Shown here piece after piece: positions 34,661 through 48,942 of a stretch of 64,000 nt of DNA. Positions within the stretch are counted from its first letter, which is position 1; each line of letters begins with the position of its first letter. The translations under genes were made by a program, and so were the position numbers. Source of the stretch: Oscarella lobularis (taxonomy: Eukaryota; Porifera; Homoscleromorpha; Homosclerophorida; Oscarellidae); contig NC_089175.1 of the NCBI RefSeq assembly GCF_947507565.1, positions 2,779,733 through 2,843,732 of the forward strand, written 5' to 3'. A model generated the notes under the pieces. That model was not told the origin of the DNA, did not search any database, and was given only the letters and a program-made list of their open reading frames with translations.

Positions 34661-35217
34661 TTTATGAATAAACTAACACTGATTAGCAACGAACTCTACC
34701 TTCCTTTAAACTGGGCTGTGCAGCAAGCGAAGTCACCCGCCAAAGGAGACGTATCAAGTCGTAATCAAGACGTTTTTCTCGACCTTATGCTAGACAGGTT
34801 CCCCATCAGCTCAGCAGATCAGCAGCTTTTCACTGAAAGTACGTTAGCGCTCTCCAACAGGAACAGCTTCCAATTTCAGTTTTATAGATTCCGTATCTTG
34901 CTCCTGAAATAGCCAGGTATGTATATTAAAACAGCTTTTGGGGGCTGTCTAAACCGCGTTGTCTGATGCCCTTACATGACCACTCGCGCTTCTAGTAGAT
35001 GATACATACAACACATACCTACATACATACACATACAAAACGCAGTGTAGTGACGCGAATCAAACTGCACGTGTCTTTGAATGCTATTCACGGTGCCGTC
35101 TTCTTCCAAGCGTCAAGTTCTTTTTTGCTTGGAAGAATTTCACAAAGGCCAAGTTTTAGCACTACCTTGACCCCCATCGTCGCGATAGCCTCGTCAATTG
35201 CCGTCTTTGATTTGAGG

Positions 35218-36107
35218 CTAAATCAAACCCATTTTCATTTGATTGTCGACGTGTGAAACTGAAAAAACGCTGTACCATGTATCTAAGGAGCCGAGGCAGT
35301 CCTCCTTCGTTCTGTAACCCTGCAGTCGATTATCGCTTGTGCACGTCGGATAAGTACAAACGTGGCGATACATCTCGTTCATGCACTTTTCAAGATCCTT
35401 GTAAGGATAAAATGCACGAATTGCTGGCTCTGCTAGTGTCACGGCTGTGTATCGCAGCTCTGCGCTAGCAGCCAGATATTCTGGAGTAGTCGATCCTCGA
35501 GGATTTTTAGCGCAACGCGGTAGATTGACTTCTCTGCATTGCTTTAGAGGATACGGTGGTCTTTTGGCCGGTAGCAGTTTTTCCGTTATTGTTAGAGCCA
35601 GATTTATGGCAAGGTCGTCAGTGTTGCTGCTCACGGGCATGCAGCTAAGCGCTTTCTTATTTATCTATACATCGAGGAATTCAGGAGAAAACAGCGTATA
35701 TATCATTTTCTGTATAGGTGTAGTACCTCTAGGTATTGCTCTTGACTTATAATACCCGTTAGCGCTACTGTCCCATTTTTAAAACAAACTGGTTGAACCA
35801 TGTCGGTGCAGAACAGGTTGAACAGGTAGTGCTTGCACTCTTTTGACACGGGCAGCACAGGCATCTCTTTCTCCAATACAAAAAATATCTTTTTCATTAT
35901 GAGATGAAATTTCGCCATAAACGCTGGAGTTGTAGTGTCGTTGCTTAGACCGTATTTGGTGTAGCACGACGTCATCGGCGATTTGACGCACTTGTCAATA
36001 GGACCCAAGTCGTAAGCAACGTCACTGAATGGCTTATACTTGAGTTCAGCCGCCGCCGCCGCAATAGCGACGAAGTAGAGAACCGTACGACAAGACCAGT
36101 GAATCAT
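35218..36107 (-). CDS. secreted Frizzled-CRD-like cysteine-rich protein, copy 3
   Basis: Two exons (35727-36107 and 35218-35664) encode 275 residues. Signal peptide MIHWSCRTVLYFVAIAAAAA. The Cys framework matches copies 1 and 2 (ECKHYLFNLFCTDMVQPVC, SCMPV, QCREVNLPRC, KCMNEMYRHVCTYPTC, KEDC). The region before VLPVSKEC is divergent (KFHLIMKKIFFVLEKEM). It has the longest C-terminal extension of the three, ending KMGLI. Head-to-head with the kinase at 36531. Confidence 0.75.
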
Positions 36108-36530
36108 CGTTGACTTGGTTGATTTGCACACGAATGTTGCCGCGATTCTTCGCGACGCACATTATGTGCATCAGCTAATGTGCACGAAATTTTTACACGC
36201 TACGGGTTATTAGCTCGGCGGCGGTGTAATTGGATGTGCTGCACCGGATGCGGTTTAATTAAGCGCTGCAACTTCACAAGTAGTTTTCAATTTCGATCAA
36301 AGAGACGTGCATGCGCTAGTGCGCGGAATTTTTACATCCTACGCGCTATTGGCTCACATGGAGGTGTTGTGCTAAGTTGATAGCATTTAGTGAATTTCTG
36401 AGCCTTTCTTACAGTCTTCACTTTTGAGCAGTTTTTCACTTTCTCTTTCGCGCTCAGCCGCTCTGGCCTTTATATAAAGCCAGATACCAGGTCTCCTCGA
36501 TCGTTTTCGGTATTCAACACCATACCAATT
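36108..36530. promoter_or_regulatory. bidirectional promoter of CRD copy 3 and kelch-kinase 4
   Basis: 423 bases between divergent starts. TATA box TTTATATAAAG at 36469-36479. Paired element at about 36182-36216 (gcacgaaatttttacacgct...) and 36321-36354 (gcgcggaatttttacatcct...). Same order and orientation as in the other two units. Confidence 0.6.
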
Positions 36531-39500
36531 ATGCACAAGGGTTTGCCTAGAGTATTCATCGTTTTTCTTTGCTTAGAAATGTCACGGGTCAGCGGTGTAG
36601 TCTCAATGAGCGACGGCGCTTACAACAATTGGAAGCAAATAAAATTCAAAATGAAATCGTCTCCCGTATTAGTATTTCCATTAACATCATTTCTCAACGT
36701 TCATATTCCAAGCGGCACTCAAAAGGACGTTGTTCGTCAACTTCTGGTAGTCATAGAAACCCGAAAAAGAAACCCAAACCCAAAAGAAAAGCAAACGTTC
36801 TTTTTTGATTTCACTGCTAAATCTTGGCTCGATATAGACGTGGAGGGCGAGCAACCATTATTTGAAGCGAAACCAACTGCCACTGCTTTTCCCAACGTAA
36901 AGGGCAGTCCGATTATATTTTTCGGAGGAAATGCACACCCCCAGAACGCCACGTGGCGTCTCGAAACAAACCAGGTATCAGGTGTCACGGTTATTCAGTG
37001 GAAACGGGGCGCTCCTGGTCCCTACCCGAGTAGAACTGGCCACGTAGCCGCAGCAATTGGTAAAAAAGTAATAGTCTATGGCGGAGTGGTGAAGAACTAT
37101 CCAAGCCATTTGGGCCCATTAATTCTATCAGATATGGCATCTTATGACATTGATGAAGACGAGTGGTCCGACATTCCCCAAATGAATGACGGACCCTTAG
37201 AACGGTGGTCACAAAGCTACGTTAGCGTATTTGACCGTTACTTGCTTGTAGCAGGGGGATGGCTTTTCAGTCGCCAAGTTCCACCGAGTGGATTTGCTTA
37301 TGACGTTAAGACCAATATGTGGCACCAATTACCAGATATTTTGTTTAAAGACCAATTTTCAATCGTCGTGAGCACGGGTGTTTTTCGCCGGGGCCGGAAT
37401 GAACAAGACGCTTACGACTGGGTTTTGTTAACAACGGAACAATTGGATTTGACGAATCTGACCTCTCGCGGTAACGTAGCCAGCGAAGAGGCATCGATTG
37501 CTTCTTCAGTTTTAGTATACCGATTTTTCTCAAATAACGTTACTTACGGTCAGTGGTTGACAATAGGAGTGTCAACTACTGTTTATCCTGGCATGCCCTG
37601 GAAAGCGTATGGAGCACTTCCACATGTTAGCCTCAAGGATGATACAGTTGCTATTATTTATGGCCGAACCACGAGCCTTTCTACATACGAAAACGGCATG
37701 TGGTTCTATCTATCGCAAAAGCAGAACTATAATTGGGGAGTACTGCTAAGTAGCCAGGAGTCCGGACCGCTCGCGGGTTTTACGTTTACGGTTACTAAAG
37801 ACAGAAAGAAGTTATATGTTTATGGAGGCTTTTACTATACAACAGACGCAAGTAGAGTTGGAAATGTCGACGGAACGGCATGGAGCTTAGCTGTCGACTT
37901 CTCAATAGATCCTGGAATTTACAAGTGGGAAAGGTACCTTCCTGCAAGATCCGTGTGCTCCAGATTAAGAATTGCAGATGCTATACGTTCATCTGCTAAT
38001 TTTCTTTTTACCGAAAGAACAAAATTGTTGTCGTCAACTCTCCGAGAACATAGTTCCGTTGCAGTTCAAATTGGCAAAGAAGTGATAAAAAATTGTCTAC
38101 TTATCTTTGGAGGAGTCTTCTTTTATATATCAACTGACAAGTTGGCCTTGGTCTGTCCAGAGTTGTTTCTCTTTAGAATTTTTCATCGCCCGGAGAAGAG
38201 GAATCGCAGATGGAATAGTTGGCCAAGTGACAGAGCGTTTCATTCGGCAGTAATCGAAGGATCGACAATGTTTATATTTGGCGGTGTACGTTTTCGAACG
38301 TACAGGTCTGTTGACAAGAAGGCGTTCCTAGCTGAAGATTTGTGGAGCCTAACGTGGAATCAATTCAACATATCTGCAAATCCCATTTGGACGAGGTACA
38401 TTGCAAGCGAATGTCCTTCGACTCGGTTTGGTCACACGGCCGTCGTAGCGTTTGACGTACGAACAAGACAAAAGCAGATGCTAATATTCGGAGGAACTGA
38501 CTTTGATTCTACGTTTCGCGATTTATGGCAGTTCACTCTGCCTTCTGGTCCTTGGAGTCAAATTCCTTACACCACCGACTCTCGTAGCAGACCGAATCTA
38601 GGCTTGCGTCATCACACTGCCGTCATGAGCGGCCGACAAATGTTGGTCTACGGAGGATGCCGAGAGCACCACAAAAAAATCCTAGAAAAAAATAAAGCCG
38701 ATCCTGTCGATCTTTGTTCTAAAAATCTCATATCAAATGTTTTACTTGCGTTTGACATGTACGAAAGACATTGGAGAGCATTGCAGCCGTCAAAAGACAT
38801 GCCAGCGCGATATTTCCACGGAATGGTTTTGTTTGAGAGCAAGTTACTCGTGTACGGTGGAATAGGATCGGACGGTGCTGTCGTGGACACAATGTTGACA
38901 CTTCAGCCGGGCTGCAATCCGGGCGAGGAGGGCGACTTTTTTACCGACGGTTGTCGTCCGTGCGACGTCGGTTATTACAGCGACAATAGCGGACCTGCGT
39001 GCGATAAGTGCAGTTTGTTTTTCAGCACAAAGTCGCACGGCTCGTCGAGCTCGACTAACTGCTCGGAGTGCAGCGAAATATGCGACTTTGGGGGAACGTG
39101 TGTAGCTTCGAGACCGAACATTGAATACGAATGTCATTGTCGATTTCCGTTCTCGGGTAATACGTGCAAGAGTTTTTGGCCACTGCTCGTGTTTACGGCG
39201 TCCGTTCTCGTTTCAATTGCCGTGATCTTTCTGATCTACAAAATTGTTCAGTACGTGAAGAGGGCACGACGCGACGCTCAGAATCTACAGGAGCGCGAAA
39301 ACGAAATCGACGATCTTCTAGAAGGATGGCGAATTGAAGGTGACGAAATCAAGTTCGTGAACAAAATTGGCGAGGGCGGATTTGGCGAAGTTTGGCTGGC
39401 CGAGTATCGCGAGATGCAAGTAGCCATCAAAATTCTCAATGAAAACGAGCGACTATTTGTGAACAATTCAAACGAACAATTTCAGCAAGAAATCGACTTC

Positions 39501-40304
39501 ATGAGACATCTTCGTCATCCAAATATTGTACTATTTCTCGGAGCAGGATCGTTCCAAACTGATGGTAATTTATTTCTCGTCACGGAATTCGTTTCACGAG
39601 GATCTCTTCACGGCGTCCTAATGGATAGGTCGACGTCTCTCAACGTCGATCAGAATATTGGATTTTGCTTGGATTCAGCGAATGGAATGCGTTTTCTTCA
39701 CGAGCTGAATCCACCTCGAATTCACAGAGACTTGAAGGCGGCGAATTTGTTGGTAAGCCAAAACTGGGTAGTAAAAGTGAGCGATTTCGGCACGGCAAGA
39801 CGTCTTTTGAAGTCATCAAAAGATGAAATACAGACAGAAATTTCGGCGGGAGACCAGTTTCCGGTATCCGATTCAGATGACGAGACCCAGCCGTTGCTCC
39901 GTGCCCGATACAAAAATATGTCTTGGCGACACGGAACTAGTCTGTGGAAAGCACCTGAGCTACTTCTGCATCAAGCCTATGGAGCATCTGTCGACATCTA
40001 TAGGTACGGTACGGTATAAGAACTTATATGTTGATAACATCGTGATTCTATATACAGTTTTGGAATTGTGATGTGGGAGATCTTCTCTCGACGAAAACCG
40101 TACGACGACCGGCACCTGCCTCAGCATCTATGCACCTTAGTGGAGCTCATTTGCGAAAAGGGCATGCGACCTACGGTGACGTCAGAGTGGCCACGAGGAA
40201 TTATAGAACTAATGAAAACGTGTTGGCAACGCGAACCGAACCTAAGACCGACGTTTAGAATGATTTTCAAGCGCTTGGAGACATTGCAAAATTCCCTATA
40301 CTAG
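36531..40304 (+). CDS. receptor TKL-type kinase with kelch and EGF ectodomain, copy 4
   Basis: Two exons (36531-40003, 40058-40304) encode 1239 residues. Signal peptide MHKGLPRVFIVFLCLEMSRV. The architecture is that of copies 1 and 3: kelch repeats, GCRPCDVGYYSD and EGF modules, a membrane segment, and a kinase with GEGGFGEV, AIKIL, HRDLKAANLL, DFG and GTSLWKAPE. Several conservative kinase differences (NKIGEGG, NEQFQQEI, LLHQAYG) mark it as the most diverged kinase half of the intact set. The variable loop after DWVLLT is again unique (TEQLDLTNLTSRGNVASEEA). Followed by an ATP6V1A relic. Confidence 0.9.
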
Positions 40305-40316
40305 TTAATTAATCGT

Positions 40317-40470
40317 TTTGACGTAACACGTATGTGCGCCGGCGCGTCCGGAGTGACAAACACGACAAATGAAGATCGTACAGACTGGTACAGAATTGGG
40401 CAGCAATCGATTTGGTCAACTGTGCACGGGCTGCGTGACATTCCTCGTGCCTTCTACGTAACTCAGAAAA
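40317..40470 (+). pseudogene. ATP6V1A promoter/exon 1 relic, copy 4
   Basis: Contains the promoter segment (TGACGTAACACGTATGTGCG), a damaged exon 1 and a stretch (GTGACATTCCTCGTGCCTTC) matching 43642-43661 just upstream of the intact gene. No reading frame survives. From 40470 to 40710 I see no coding feature. Confidence 0.65.
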
Positions 40471-40739
40471 CGCAACATATTTATATTGTAGACTGCGTAG
40501 ATGAGGGATACTACCCGCAGAATTGGGCGTGCAGAGCATCTCGAGAGTCTGACTGCGTTCTGAAAGCCCAAAGTCTGCAGATGATCATTCTCGGTGCTCA
40601 GCCGTGTCCCAAAACTCGCTTCTAGATTTCGGTACGAGGGAGGTTGCACGGATTGCACGTGCGACAGGTCCCGCCCAGTCCCGCCGGCGGCTCACCTGAT
40701 CTCAGTGCACGCATGCGTTTTTTTAGTTTCGTAACTTTC

Positions 40740-43349
40740 ATGGCGGGATCGCAGCCAGAGCCGAGGTGCGATCTCGAATGCGTTGTCCTAGGCGATACAG
40801 CTTGTCTATGGGGCGGTATATCTTTGGACGGCAAGAAATTCTTCCCGAGGGACCTGATTCACCTACACAGCATCTCATCTGGCACTTGGGAGCAACGGTG
40901 GGCGTCCGGAGACGTCCCCCCTCCGTGCTACCGCGCTCGATGCGAAGTAATCCGCGATACGGTATTCACGTACGGCGGAAAACGGGAAGACGGGAGTCGT
41001 TCGATGGATATGTATCGTCTCGACACGACTAACCTAAGCTGGAGTGAACAGCCGATTGATACAACTTCTGAAATACCTCATGGTCGATCTAGCTGCTGTT
41101 TCGTGGCTCTGAATTTGGAAAATCTGCTCCTTTTCGGCGGGTACGGTCCTAATCCGGGAGCCGAAATACAGGCGGGGGCCTCTTGGATTCAGGAACCCCA
41201 ATACGATTTTGGATTCAACAATGAATTATATGTATTCAACCTTCGCAGTAAATTTAGCTTTGTAGCAGATATGATGTCTATATCAGTGTTGATAAAATAT
41301 ATAGGTTCCAGGTGGGAAAGTGTTGATATGGCCGGCACCCGTCCTGAACCGCGCTGTGCTGCTGCAATGGCTTTAATTGATGATGGCCGAGCTCTCTTGC
41401 ATGGCGGTCATGGTTGTCATACGTTTAGTGATCTTTTTATTGTTGACATAGGAAAAAAAGTGATTAATTAATCAATTAATTAATTAAGAGTTTATATTGA
41501 ATGTACACAGGCCGAACTTGACTATTTTTTTGTAGGAGTGGATTTCTCTTTCTGTTGGTTTGCAGCCACCCCATAGAGGTTGGCACACTCTATCAAGATT
41601 TTCTATTGGAGGAGAGCTGTTTTTTCTACTTTTTGGCGGGAAGACTTCCTCTGATGATTTTGACCGGTTGCCTTATTACTACAATTTTTCTGAGTCTCAG
41701 TGGACTGTTGCTCACTTTAAGGCAAGTCAAGTATCATAGTGATACAATTGCATCTAATTATGCTGGGTTGTAACCAGAATAAAACGGGCGGACCTATTGA
41801 TTGTTCAATTGCTCATCACTCTGCTACATGCGTCTGCGTGAAGGATCAGCTTAGTGTTGTCCTCGTCGGCGGGATGCTGCCAAATGGTGGAACTGGAAAT
41901 TATATTTTTTACCATTTGAAACAAAGTAAGTGTGATTTTTGCTGTTTGCAACCACCTCTTTTAATTAATTAATTAATTCCGCTTACATGGTCTCACTGCT
42001 AACGTGATCGTATTACATGTACACTCGTCCGAATAAAGTATTTGATTTTGATAGACGTTCGAGCCTTGCCTGCATTGAGTGACAAAGATTTGCGCATTGC
42101 TGAGCTTGAACGTGACTGCGAAGATGCTGTCTCGTTGATGGAAGCATCTGATGTTCAGTGGCAAAGTGCGTGGGATGGAGCGGTGGCGCAATTACATGAA
42201 AATACTAAGCTACAGTACGAAGCGGCACTATCAGAAGAAATGAAACGATTTCAGGAGGTAAAGAGATCACGCGTTTTCTAGGCCCGACCTTATCATGTCA
42301 CAATTTAGAAACACAGAAGGGATATTGAAGCGCTTGCAAAAAATCAAAACACTGTATCTCTTTTGGATGAAATAAGTCATCTTGAGCAGAAACTTTCTAA
42401 CGCTTTGTCGTCACTAGACGAAGTGAATAAGGAGCATAGCAAATGTGTTGAACCACTTTGCCTTAATCCAGAACTTGCGCAGGTCAACGAACATGAGATG
42501 TTGGGCTCAGGCTCCTTTGGAGGTACGTTTTCTTATGGCGTTGCACAAGTATTTAATATTAATAATTTAAATTCTGTATTAGACGTTTACACCGGATCAT
42601 TCCTTGGACTACCTGTAGCTATAAAAGCGATGAAAAGTGGCTGTAGTGTTGAAGATTTCAAGCAAGAAATTTTGACGCTCCATCGTCTGCGTCATCCTAA
42701 CATTGTCACCACCTATGGCCTACTGATGGTCTCTAACCGTCAGACCATTGTGTCGGAGCGTCTAGAAGGTTCACTTGCCGAGTTATTGGATGTATCGCGC
42801 CAGCAGTCACAGCCTCTCAATGAGAATGAACAAATTGGTATTGCACTGGATATTGTCCGTGCAGTTGCTTATTTGCACACTCTTCAGTCTAAGCCCTACA
42901 TTCACGGTGACATTCGCCCTACAAACGTTTTACTCACTAGTGCCATGGAAGCCAAGTTGGGTGATCTTGGAGCGGCTCATCGGCTTGGGTCGATCTCTGG
43001 TGGACCTCTTAGTTTACCGTACTTGGCTCCAGAGCGTAAAGCTCCTAATCGTATTTCAAGTTCCTTACCTAGCGACATCTACAGTTTGGGAGTCACCTTG
43101 ATTGAAATTTTTCTTTGTGAAAATCCTAGTGTTGCCAGGAGGCAGACTCAACTTTTGACGCTAAGCTCTCGAAAAGATGTGTTTAACATCTGTTCCAGAA
43201 TGATCAAAGATGACATTTCTAATCGTCCCGGCGCGATTTATTGCTTCAATCAATTTTGTCGACTACCTCAGAGCAAAGATGCTCAGAGCAACCCTCGACG
43301 CAAGGTACAAGGGTATTTTGGACCTAAAGGCCACAAACTGACATTTTAA
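40740..43349 (+). CDS. cytosolic kelch-coiled-coil-protein kinase
   Basis: Multi-exon gene (first exon 40740 to about 41248; later exons begin near 41306, 41536, 41779, 42054, 42309 and 42582). The N-terminal half has kelch repeats (TACLWGG, TVFTYGG, NLLLFGGYG, ALLHGGHG, LFFLLFGGK, VVLVGG). A Glu/Lys-rich coiled coil follows (about 42060-42430), then a kinase: GSGSFGDV, VAIKAM, LRHPNIVTTYG, HGDIRPTNVLL, GDLGAAH, YLAPERK. Catalytic Asp and Asn are kept, but HRD is HGD, the following Lys is Arg and DFG is DLG, so activity may be altered. No signal peptide or membrane segment is visible, so it is probably cytosolic. It shares the kelch-plus-TKL theme with the neighbouring receptors but is not a recent copy of them. 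One intron (41722) has a GC donor. An upstream ATG at 40713 is the alternative start. Confidence 0.82.
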
Positions 43350-43496
43350 CTGGACACATTTTCTTATTAGTTGTTTTCTGTTTTTATATTGGTATGTACA
43401 AGCAGTTTCATAGGAGCAGACTGTGTGCTCCTTGAGTTCAGTCGGCAGTCCTGAAATACCCTAAAGAAATTTATGACAAAATTAATTAAGTTTGCT

Positions 43497-43592
43497 ATGA
43501 GAATGTGTTGACAAATCCTAAGTCTTGAACGATTTTCAAACGCTTCGAGATATTGCAAGATTCCCTCCTCCCTATACTAGTTAATTAATCGT
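43497..43592 (+). pseudogene. relic of a receptor-kinase 3' end
   Basis: Matches the last about 90 bases of the receptor kinases (ATGAGAATGTGTTG, GATTTTCAAACGCTTCGAGA, CCCTATACTAGTTAATTAAT), with the middle deleted. It lies directly before the intact ATP6V1A promoter, indicating that a receptor kinase once occupied this position and that the kelch-coiled-coil-kinase gene now stands in its place. Confidence 0.75.
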
Positions 43593-43694
43593 CTTGACGT
43601 AACGCAACGCAAGCGTGCGCGTCCGGAGTGACTAAACACCACGTGACGTTCCTCGTGCCTTCTACGTACGTACGTGAGGAAGATCGTGCAAAAA
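43593..43694 (+). promoter_or_regulatory. ATP6V1A promoter region with CRE-like site
   Basis: TGACGTAA (43595-43602) resembles a cAMP-response/ATF element and is followed by a GC-rich stretch ending about 50 bases before the ATG. Degenerate copies follow kinase copies at 26.36, 28.51, 34.32 and 40.32 kb. Role inferred from position. Confidence 0.4.
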
Positions 43695-46688
<2,994 letters not shown>

Positions 46689-47039
46689 TTTTCGGTCGGT
46701 GAGAACGAGCGCACATGTGTGCATTCTGTATTTTTTCTTAGCCTTAGCCGGTGTGTTTCCCTCCCCCCCGCTTCAATAACACGACGCGCGCGTTACGCGC
46801 ACATGTTTATATAGCCCTGGCTCGCTACACGAAAATTGGCGTCGTCCAAATCACTTTTGACCGACTAACAAAGTTTGGCGCGGCAGTCGCGAGCACCGCG
46901 TGCCACCGCGGGCGCCACCGCGTAGGAAAACTGTTTACGGGTAACCCTAAACATACGGGCGTCTCCTCGCTTCACCTCGCAACACTCACCGTTGCCAAGC
47001 ACTCCTTGTCGGACGCCGTTCTGATTTTTCCTGCTCTCA

Positions 47040-48570
47040 ATGAAGAAATGTATATGCGAAATATGCACATGCGGGTGAGAAGAAACTCGCGACTCCAAAA
47101 GAGACTCCTATCGCGTCGTTTTCGCTCTCTTTCAGCCGGCATCGCTGCCCGCATCGTCCCGTCTCGTCGATTCGCAAAGCGGCGTCTCTAGGCGCCTGTG
47201 CGATATCCGAATATCGGCAGACGTTCACGAAATTCGTCTCAAAGCCGCGCGAATCGTTCAAACCCGCCTACAAGCCGATCGAGAGGACGGGAAAGCTTGA
47301 CACGCACACGACCCATCGCAACGACTACGTCGCTCACCCGCTTCAACCCAAAACGATCGTCGGACCGTCAGTCGCTTACGAAAAGCCAACAAAAACCATG
47401 GAAACAACGACGGAATACGCACGCGAGTACGAAGAAAAACCTCTTCGAGTTCCGGAATCGTCGCCTAAGAAACCCGAGCTCCACGTGACCAAACCGGACG
47501 TGGCGCCGTTCGACGCGACGACAACGCAACGAGTCGACTTTCGAGCGTGGACGAACGCGACGCCGGCGCAAAGCTACAAGACGACGCGCGTCTACGCGCC
47601 GCCGAGAGAGAAATTCAACGCAACGTCGACATTTCAGGCCGATTTTCTCGTGAACGGCGGCGTCGTTCCGCGCGAGTCGTATCGTCCAAATCGAGTCGCA
47701 TTCAAATCCGACGCGCCGTTCGACGCGACGACGACGAATCAGGTCGATTATCGACCATTTTCTACTGGTACCCCCGTTCGACCGCGACCCAAGTCGCATA
47801 TGATTGTCGCGCGACAAAAGTTCGATTCGACGACGACGAATCGCGTTGATTACGTCGCGCATACGGGCATCGAACGGCCGAAATGTGTCAAACCTGTCAT
47901 GGAAATGACGACGTCGCAAACGCGCGCGCCGTTCGACGGGCAGACGATTCATAGTGTGAGCTACGTGCCGTGGAAAGCGTCGACGCAGCCGGGATACGGA
48001 CCCAAGTTCGACTACGTCCCGCCAAAACAGAAATTTGATCACATGACGACGACGCAGGTTGAGTATGTGGCTCACGAGTTCGCGAAGCGGAGCCCTAAGG
48101 TGATAGAGCGCGCTAGCGACGGGCCGAGCGCGCCGTTTATGGGAACGACGACCCATAGGAGCGACTTTCTCGCGTGGCAGGCAAAGCCACGCGAACGCAT
48201 GCGTCAGGATTTCGTTTATAAACCGCCTGACGTTCCCTTTGCCGCCCAGTCGACTTTCCAGGCTCACTTCCAAGGGAAAGCCGTCGAACAGCCGACTATT
48301 TCCGCGAAACCCGTCGCCACGCGCGCTAGTTACGATGGGGCTCCCTTCGAGGGAACGACGATGTATCGGGACGCGTTCACGAAGAAGGATGTCGGCCCGT
48401 GTCCCGCCGCGTCTTTACGGGAAAGGTACACGCCTCCCGTGCACGATCCGTTTGTCTATTCGCACCAGGCGGCGAATGGACACAAGTTCTTTATGCCTCT
48501 CAATGCGTACGAGAAAACCCAGCAGCGTCTGAGCAAAAGCATGCCAGAAATGGGGAGTGTTTGTGTGTGA
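47040..48570 (+). CDS. SAXO: SAXO-family axonemal microtubule stabiliser
   Basis: Two exons (47040-47074, 47136-48570) encode 489 residues. The tiny first exon reads MKKCICEICTCG and splices in phase 2 to RHRCPHRP, restoring the diagnostic SAXO N-terminal Cys motif (CxCxxCxCGRHxCPH). The rest consists of about a dozen repeats of the Mn type (APFDATTTQRVDFRAW, EKFNATSTFQADF, APFDATTTNQVDY, QKFDSTTTNRVDYVAH, APFEGTTMYRDAF), which bind and stabilise microtubules in cilia and flagella. Reading from the ATG at 47398 alone would miss the N-terminal motif. A GTTGCC half-site resembling an RFX X-box lies at 46991. The 3' third and downstream sequence are duplicated at 51.2-51.8 kb. Confidence 0.92.
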
Positions 48571-48942
48571 ATAGAAGATATTACATACGTGAATAGAGAG
48601 TGCTTCAATACTAGTAGTAACTAACTATAGAGTTTGATGTATGGTAGATCTAATAAGGTAGATAATTTGCTAATTGTTCTCTCTCAAAGTGACGTCGATT
48701 TTAGCAGAGAAATGGGGTTCTGGTTTATTTAGGGGGATCAGGGTCATTTTTTAGTGGTTTACTTCTGTTCAGGTACTTATTGCACGCAATACAGCTTATT
48801 GTAATCCGAAGTTAAGGCCTCCCCTGTCATCTTAGCTACGGTACCGTTTTACCTTTCTCAATTTGGTTGCCTATTTGCTGAGTGACAATATGAGCCTTTG
48901 GGTCCCCCAACGCCTCTTCTAACGCACGTCATTGGTTGAGAC

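Noticed and set aside
25721-43592. Repeated TTAATTAATTAA motif as a regulatory signal
   Set aside because: Most occurrences lie inside the duplicated kinase tails and the rest are in AT-rich introns or intergenic DNA; shared ancestry and composition explain them.
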